From UBA668 sp046086305 (GTDB lineage Bacteria; Actinomycetota; Acidimicrobiia; Acidimicrobiales; Ilumatobacteraceae): a DNA stretch of 10,930 nt. Location of the stretch: contig JBJSXI010000100.1 of assembly GCA_046086305.1 (NCBI GenBank), positions 1-10,930 of the forward strand, read 5' to 3'. The notes beneath the pieces were generated by a model that saw only the letters and a program-made list of their open reading frames with translations, made no database searches and was not told the origin of the DNA. Positions 7,038 through 10,930 of this stretch are shown in pieces (the first letter of the stretch is position 1; each line of letters starts with the position of its first letter). The position numbers were made by a program, and so were the translations under genes.

Positions 7038-7691
7038 GTGCGACCGACCATGCGGGTGGACATCTGGTCGGACGTGGTGTGCCCGTGGTGCTACATCGGC
7101 AAGCGCCGCTTCGAACGGGCAGCCGATCTACTCGGCGACGAGGTCGATCTGCAGATCCACTACCGACCGTTCCAATTGGATCCGACGGCACCGCTCGGGG
7201 CAGGCCGCCCTGTCGCCGAAGCGTACGCGGCGAAGTTCGGCGGGGCCGAACGTGCCACGCAGATCCTCGACCACGTCACGGCCGTCGCTGCGGGCGAGGG
7301 CCTCACGTTCCGGATGGACCTCGCCGTGCGCGCCAACACACTTGCGGCGCACCGGTTGCTGTGGCTGGCTGCGGCGACCGGACATCAGCTCGCGCTCAAG
7401 GAGCGGCTCCTCGCCGCGTACTTCTGCGAAGGGGTCGATCTCGGGGATCACGACGCGCTCGCCGCATGCGCCGCCGAGGTTGGGCTCCCGGCTGATCGCG
7501 TCGGTGCATTCCTCGACGGCACCGATGGCGCTGCCCAGATCGCCGAGCAACTCGTGATGGCCTCGGATGCCGACATCACGGCCGTACCCACGTACGTGTT
7601 CGACGGACGGTGGGCGGTCCCCGGCGCCCAGGATCCCGACACCTTCGTCTCGGTCGTGCGTCGCCTGCTCGCGCAAGGCTCCGACCGATGA
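7038..7691 (+). CDS. FrnE/DsbA-family thiol-disulfide oxidoreductase
   Basis: A 217-residue thioredoxin-fold protein of the FrnE branch of the DsbA family. The N-terminus has the redox site CPWC (Cys15, Cys18) in SDVVCPWCYIGKRRFE, followed by HYRPFQLDPTAP, an alpha-helical insertion with RANTLAAHRLLW, and a cis-Pro loop in ITAVPTYVFDGRWAVPGAQ near the C-terminus. No signal peptide or membrane anchor is seen, so it should be cytosolic, unlike periplasmic DsbA. The substrate is unknown. I chose GTG 7038 because TATCCT ends 6 nt before it; an in-frame ATG at 7050 would shorten the protein by four residues. Its TGA overlaps the ATG of the MenH-like gene by the usual ATGA, so the two share a transcript and may act in the same process. 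The family call is firm, a menaquinone-related role is inference. Confidence 0.92.
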   Translation: MRPTMRVDIWSDVVCPWCYIGKRRFERAADLLGDEVDLQIHYRPFQLDPTAPLGAGRPVAEAYAAKFGGAERATQILDHVTAVAAGEGLTFRMDLAVRANTLAAHRLLWLAAATGHQLALKERLLAAYFCEGVDLGDHDALAACAAEVGLPADRVGAFLDGTDGAAQIAEQLVMASDADITAVPTYVFDGRWAVPGAQDPDTFVSVVRRLLAQGSDR

Positions 7692-8488
7692 CCCACAGCC
7701 CACCGCCACCCGTCCCGATCCACTGGGCGGTGGAGACGGGGCCGCTCGCCGCCGAGCGGGCGGGTAGCGGTCCGCCGATCGTGTTCCTCCACGGCTTCAC
7801 CCAGACCGGTCGGTCGTGGCGCCCGATCGCCGAGCACTTCGCCCGGAATGGCCACACCGTGGTGCTCGTCGACCTCCCGGGCCACGGTGGATCGAGCCAT
7901 GTGCGCGCCGATCTGCGCCGCACCGCCGACATGGTCGCCGCCGTCGGAGGTGAGGCCGCCTACGTCGGCTATAGCCTCGGCGGCCGCGTGTGTCTCCATC
8001 TCGCACTCATGTATCCGCACCTCGTCACCCGTCTCATGGTGATCGGCGCACATCCGGGTCTCGACGATGACGACGAACGTGCTGCTCGCCGCGACCACGA
8101 CGCTGCAGTTGCTGCCCGGATCGCCACGATGGGCGTCGACGACTTCCTCACCGACTGGCTGGCTCAACCGCTGTTCGGTCGGCTCACGCCCGACGCCGCT
8201 GATCTCGACGACCGCAGACGCAACACGGTCGAAGGCCTCGCGAGCAGTCTCCAGATGGCCGGCACCGGCACACAGACCTCACTGTGGCCACGCCTTCGCG
8301 AGCTCACCATGCCGATCCTCGCAGTGGCCGGCGCCGAGGACACCAAGTTCGCCCCGATCGCCGCCCAGTTGGCGCGTGAGGTGCCCCACGGCCGGTGCGT
8401 CCTCATCGAGGGAGCCGCGCACGCCGCGCACCTTGAACGGCCCGATGTGATGATCGGACTGCTCACCGACTTCGTCGGCTCACCCTGA
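7688..8488 (+). CDS. menH: alpha/beta hydrolase, probable SHCHC synthase (MenH-like)
   Basis: A 266-residue alpha/beta hydrolase. Visible are the oxyanion segment FLHGFTQTGRSW (33-44), VDLPGHGGSS (61-70), the nucleophile elbow GYSLGGR with Ser96, an acid at Asp218 in AGAED, and His245 in GAAHAAHLERP. Arg100, four residues after the nucleophile, matches the conserved arginine of E. coli MenH (GYSLGGR). MenH eliminates pyruvate from SEPHCHC to form SHCHC. Alpha/beta hydrolases are easily misassigned, but the motif detail and the position among menG, menF, menD, menA and menE make MenH the best call. ATG 7688 overlaps the frnE-like stop by four bases, with a weak AAGG upstream. The 3' end overlaps the convergent menA gene by nine bases. 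Confidence 0.82.
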   Translation: MTHSPPPPVPIHWAVETGPLAAERAGSGPPIVFLHGFTQTGRSWRPIAEHFARNGHTVVLVDLPGHGGSSHVRADLRRTADMVAAVGGEAAYVGYSLGGRVCLHLALMYPHLVTRLMVIGAHPGLDDDDERAARRDHDAAVAARIATMGVDDFLTDWLAQPLFGRLTPDAADLDDRRRNTVEGLASSLQMAGTGTQTSLWPRLRELTMPILAVAGAEDTKFAPIAAQLAREVPHGRCVLIEGAAHAAHLERPDVMIGLLTDFVGSP

Positions 8489-9346
8489 CACGGCAATGCC
8501 GACGGCCGTCAGCAGACCGACGGCCAGCTGAGTGCGCCCGGTCGCACCGAGCACGGCGACGAGTGCACTGCCGGCTGCGCCTCGGCGCACAGCGCGCACT
8601 GCCGGCACCGCGCTGACGAACCCGACGAGCCCGATCATCACGGGTGCCCGACCGATCAGGGCGAAGGCGACGAGCAGGAGCCCGGCCGACACGTGGAGGC
8701 CGACATAGAGCCACCGCGTCCGTCGATCACCGATGCGCACGGCAAGCGTGCGCTTCCCGACTGCCGTGTCGGTGGGGATGTCGCGCAGGTTGTTCACCAC
8801 GAGCAGTGCACACGCGAGGCATCCGGCGAGGCATCCGGCGAGCCACGCGGCGCCGCTGACCCGCTCGACCACGACGAAGGTCGTTCCGGCGGTCGCAACG
8901 ACGCCGAAGAAGACGAACACGAAGATCTCACCGAGCCCCATGTACCCGTATGGCGATGGACCTCCCGTGTAGAACCATCCGGCGGCGATCGCCGCCGCCC
9001 CGACGGCGAGGAGCCACCACGAGGTCGCGGCGGCCAGGACGAGGCCCGTGACGGCAGCGACGCCGAAGGCAGCCATGGCCGCACGGCGAACGGCACTGGC
9101 CGACGCGAGTCCGGCCACCACGAGCCGTGTCGGTCCAACTCGGACGTCGTCGGTGCCGCGCACACCGTCGCTGTAGTCGTTCGCGTAATTCACCCCGACC
9201 TGCAGCGCCATGCTGACGACGAACGCAGGCACGATGCGCCACCAGACGGCGTCGGGCTCGCCGACGGCTGCGGCGCCGCCGAGGAGCACGGGGACAACGG
9301 CGGCGGGCAATGTGCGCGGCCGGGCACCGACGATCCATCTGTTCAT
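8480..9346 (-). CDS. menA: 1,4-dihydroxy-2-naphthoate polyprenyltransferase MenA
   Basis: Predicted integral membrane UbiA-family enzyme that joins a polyprenyl diphosphate to DHNA, giving demethylmenaquinone. The 288-residue product begins MNRWIVGARPRTLPAAVVPV, typical of MenA. The first Asp-rich motif is NYANDYSDGVRGTD (53-66) and the second is NNLRDIPTD (185-193) followed by VGKRTLAVRIG; both bind the Mg2+-diphosphate. About eight or nine hydrophobic helices can be picked out. The frame stays open upstream to 9649, but that extension is non-MenA sequence antisense to menE, so ATG 9346 is the start; GAGAAT (9353-9358, minus strand) ends 6 nt before it. It diverges from menE across 30 bp and converges with menH, overlapping it by nine bases. 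A small 12-bp duplication lies in one transmembrane helix. Confidence 0.95.
   Translation of the reverse strand: MNRWIVGARPRTLPAAVVPVLLGGAAAVGEPDAVWWRIVPAFVVSMALQVGVNYANDYSDGVRGTDDVRVGPTRLVVAGLASASAVRRAAMAAFGVAAVTGLVLAAATSWWLLAVGAAAIAAGWFYTGGPSPYGYMGLGEIFVFVFFGVVATAGTTFVVVERVSGAAWLAGCLAGCLACALLVVNNLRDIPTDTAVGKRTLAVRIGDRRTRWLYVGLHVSAGLLLVAFALIGRAPVMIGLVGFVSAVPAVRAVRRGAAGSALVAVLGATGRTQLAVGLLTAVGIAVSG
8816..8839. repeat. 12-bp perfect tandem duplication inside menA
   Basis: GAGGCATCCGGC occurs twice in a row at 8816-8827 and 8828-8839. Being in frame, it encodes a repeated Ala-Gly-Cys-Leu in the LAGCLAGCLAC stretch of a MenA transmembrane helix (about residues 169-179). It does not break the gene. 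Confidence 0.8.
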
Positions 9347-9376
9347 CGGGGCATTCTCGCCCAATAGCCTCGACGC
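9347..9376. promoter_or_regulatory. 30-bp divergent leaderless promoter region, menA / menE
   Basis: The 30 bp between the menA ATG (minus strand) and the menE GTG (plus strand) have the same layout as menD/frnE: 6 nt, hexamer, 6 nt, hexamer, 6 nt. The plus-strand hexamer is TAGCCT (9365-9370), a good TAnnnT match. The minus-strand one is GAGAAT (9353-9358), four of six against TATAAT. GGGC (9349-9352) and GCCC (9359-9362) flank the menA hexamer exactly. A weak -35-like TTCATC (9342-9347) sits 17 nt before TAGCCT. No Shine-Dalgarno sequence precedes either gene. Confidence 0.5.
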
Positions 9377-10492
9377 GTGCCGCATCTCGTCGCCCTCGAC
9401 CTTCCTGGAGGTGATCGGTTCGTCGAGGCATTGCGTCGTGCCTGGGACGATGGAGATGCCATCTTTCCCGTCGACCGCCGGTTGCCGCCACCGGCGCGCG
9501 CCGCAGCCATCGCCGCCGCTGCGCCGACGGCGGTCGTCGACGAACACGGACGTCACGCGCTCGACGGCCGCCCGGTCGACGATGGTGACGCGCTGGTGGT
9601 CGCGACGAGCGGATCCACGGGCGCGCCCAAGGCCGTCGTACTCACCCATGACGCCGTGCGCGCCTCGGCGATGGCGACCTCCTCACGGCTCGACATCGAC
9701 GACGGCGATACCTGGCTCGCCTGTCTGCCCCTGGCGCACATCGGCGGCCTCGCCGTGGTCACACGTGCGCTCGTCACCGACACCCGCCTCGTGGTCCACG
9801 ACGGCTTCGTCGCCGCGTCGGTCGAAGACGCCGCACGACAGGGCGCCACGGCCGTGTCACTCGTCCCGACCGCTCTCGCGCGCATCGATGCGAGTCTGTT
9901 CCGGGTGATCGTGGTGGGTGGCGCCCGCCCACCGAGCGACCGTCCCGCGCATGTCCACAGCACGTACGGCCTCACCGAGACCGGCAGCGGCGTGGTCTAT
10001 GACGGCCGTCCCCTCGACGGGGTCGAGTTGCGTATCGTCGACGACGAGATCCTCGTGCGCGCGCCGATGGTGATGCGCGGCTATCGCGACGGATCGACCG
10101 CCGTCGACGCCGACGGTTGGTTGCACACCGGTGACCTCGGTCGACTCCTCGACGACGGGCGACTCCATGTGGATGGCCGCCGCGGCGAGGTGATCGTGAC
10201 GGGTGGCGAGAAGGTGTGGCCGGAACCCGTTGAACGGCTCATCGCCCGACACTCCGACGTCGCCGATGTCGCCGTCGCGGGAATCGACGACGACGAGTGG
10301 GGTCAGCAGGTCGTCGCATGGATCGTGCCGAAGGGCGATACCCCTCGGCTCGCCGACATCCGCGCCCTCGTGGGTGCCGAACTCCCGGCGTTCTGTGCGC
10401 CCAAGCAGATCGTGGCTACCGATCACATTCCGCGCACCGCACTGGGCAAGGTGCAGCGACACCTCCTCCCGCGGCCTCGCTCAACCGACTGA
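9377..10492 (+). CDS. menE: o-succinylbenzoate--CoA ligase MenE (short form)
   Basis: Predicted to activate o-succinylbenzoate as the acyl-adenylate and transfer it to CoA. The 371-residue product has the adenylate-forming motifs in order: P-loop TSGSTGAPK (77-85), PLAHIGG (118-124), YGLTET (197-202), GWLHTGDLG (247-255), DGRRGEVIVTGGEKVWP (266-282, the domain hinge) and the catalytic lysine Lys358 in PRTALGKVQRHLL. The N-terminus is short: fewer than 80 residues precede the P-loop, against well over 100 in E. coli and Bacillus MenE (about 450-490 aa in total). Actinobacterial MenE, including the mycobacterial one, is similarly short, so I do not see it as broken. Another acyl-CoA ligase is possible from sequence alone; the locus supports MenE. 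GTG 9377 follows TAGCCT at leaderless spacing. It converges with the CorC-type gene, 20 bp between stops. Confidence 0.9.
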   Translation: MPHLVALDLPGGDRFVEALRRAWDDGDAIFPVDRRLPPPARAAAIAAAAPTAVVDEHGRHALDGRPVDDGDALVVATSGSTGAPKAVVLTHDAVRASAMATSSRLDIDDGDTWLACLPLAHIGGLAVVTRALVTDTRLVVHDGFVAASVEDAARQGATAVSLVPTALARIDASLFRVIVVGGARPPSDRPAHVHSTYGLTETGSGVVYDGRPLDGVELRIVDDEILVRAPMVMRGYRDGSTAVDADGWLHTGDLGRLLDDGRLHVDGRRGEVIVTGGEKVWPEPVERLIARHSDVADVAVAGIDDDEWGQQVVAWIVPKGDTPRLADIRALVGAELPAFCAPKQIVATDHIPRTALGKVQRHLLPRPRSTD

Positions 10493-10512
10493 CGCGCCCT
10501 GCGGGTCGGCCC

Positions 10513-10930
10513 TCACTCGGCGGATCCGTCGGGCCCTTCGTCGTCGACCGGCGCGCTGTCGGGTTCGAGTGTCACCTTGACCCGGCGGATCCGTCGACCC
10601 TCGACCTCGGCCGCCGCGAACCGCCAGCCGTCGCGGACCACCGACTCACCCTCCTCGGGCACATGCTCGAGCGTGCCGAAGAGGAACCCGGCGACCGTGT
10701 CCCAGTCGTCGTCAGGGATCGTCGTACCGAGCAGTTCGTTCAGATCGCTGATCGACATTCCGCCATCGACGAGGTAGTCGCCGTCACCGAGGCGCTGCAC
10801 CTCGATGTCCTCCTCGTCGTGCTCATCGACGATCTCGCCCACCAATTCCTCGAGACAGTCCTCGAGGGTCACCAGTCCGGTGAGTGCGCCGTACTCATCG
10901 GCGACGAGTGCGACATGGAACTTGGCTGCC
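10513..10930 (-). CDS. CorC/HlyC-type protein, C-terminal part (CBS end plus transporter-associated domain)
   Basis: Only the last 138 residues are in the window; the frame is open to the right edge and the N-terminus is missing. The visible part starts AAKFHVALVADEYGALTGLV and continues TLEDCLEELVGEIVDEHDEED, the classic end of the second CBS domain in CorC/HlyC proteins. The following ~80 residues (about 41-120), with GGMSISDLNELLG, DTVAGFLFGTLEHVPEEGE and RIRRVKVTLEP, fit the CorC_HlyC transporter-associated domain. The missing part may be a CNNM/DUF21 membrane domain (Mg2+ or related ion transport) or a soluble CorC form; the window cannot decide. The tail is acidic (DSAPVDDEGPDGSAE). A GTG at 10872 is an internal valine codon, not the start. 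It converges with menE; no functional link to menaquinone is evident. Confidence 0.88.
   Translation of the reverse strand, partial: AAKFHVALVADEYGALTGLVTLEDCLEELVGEIVDEHDEEDIEVQRLGDGDYLVDGGMSISDLNELLGTTIPDDDWDTVAGFLFGTLEHVPEEGESVVRDGWRFAAAEVEGRRIRRVKVTLEPDSAPVDDEGPDGSAE

Noticed and set aside
9347..9649. Upstream extension of the menA reading frame
   Set aside because: It is antisense to menE, shows no MenA-like sequence, and would place about 100 extra charged residues before the typical MNRWIVGARPRTLP start.
10493..10512. Possible terminator between menE and the CorC-type gene
   Set aside because: Only three-base GC arms can be paired and there is no U-tract.
1..10930. tRNA, rRNA, CRISPR arrays, insertion sequences, riboswitches, phage genes
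   Set aside because: Reading both strands showed no cloverleaf-like segments, no regularly spaced repeats, no transposase or integrase motifs, and no non-coding gap long enough for a riboswitch.

Overview
The window is high-GC DNA (clearly above 60 percent by eye) with ten protein genes packed almost end to end. Several traits suggest an actinobacterium, probably of the Acidimicrobiia (Ilumatobacter-like): GTG starts without a Shine-Dalgarno sequence, an F420-type luciferase-like oxidoreductase of the Rv1855c kind, a short MenE, and the sequence flavour of MenG and MenD. The taxonomic guess is inference. I see no RNA genes, mobile elements or CRISPR arrays, and no intergenic gap longer than about 45 bp.

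Layout: (1) 2-826 (+) is the end of a YecE/DUF72 gene, cut by the window start. (2) 871-3338 (-) is an amidase-signature hydrolase followed by a luciferase-like F420-dependent oxidoreductase. (3) 3377-10492 is a menaquinone (vitamin K2) biosynthesis locus whose units alternate strand: menG-menF (+), menD (-), a FrnE-type DsbA thioredoxin-fold gene plus a MenH-like hydrolase (+), menA (-), menE (+). (4) 10513-10930 (-) is the C-terminal part of a CorC/HlyC-type protein with a CBS end and a transporter-associated domain, cut by the window end.

How the men genes work together: MenF makes isochorismate from chorismate. MenD adds the succinyl-semialdehyde unit from 2-oxoglutarate to give SEPHCHC, and MenH removes pyruvate to give SHCHC. 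MenE activates o-succinylbenzoate with CoA. MenA prenylates DHNA, and MenG methylates demethylmenaquinone. The MenC (o-succinylbenzoate synthase), MenB (DHNA-CoA synthase) and DHNA-CoA thioesterase steps are not encoded here and must lie elsewhere.

The most interesting signal is not a protein family but the promoter layout. At seven gene starts a -10-like hexamer ends 6 or 7 nt before the start codon (strong matches TAGCCT, TAGCCT, TATCCT, TATCGT, TACTGT; weaker CATCAT, GAGAAT), as expected for leaderless mRNAs. At menD/frnE and menA/menE the two divergent units have identical geometry: 30 bp between start codons, read as 6 nt, -10, 6 nt, -10, 6 nt. A second notable point is the QTALF C-terminus of the DUF72 protein, which resembles a sliding-clamp-binding peptide. 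Otherwise this is a fairly ordinary housekeeping region, and I found no convincing new enzymatic or defence system.
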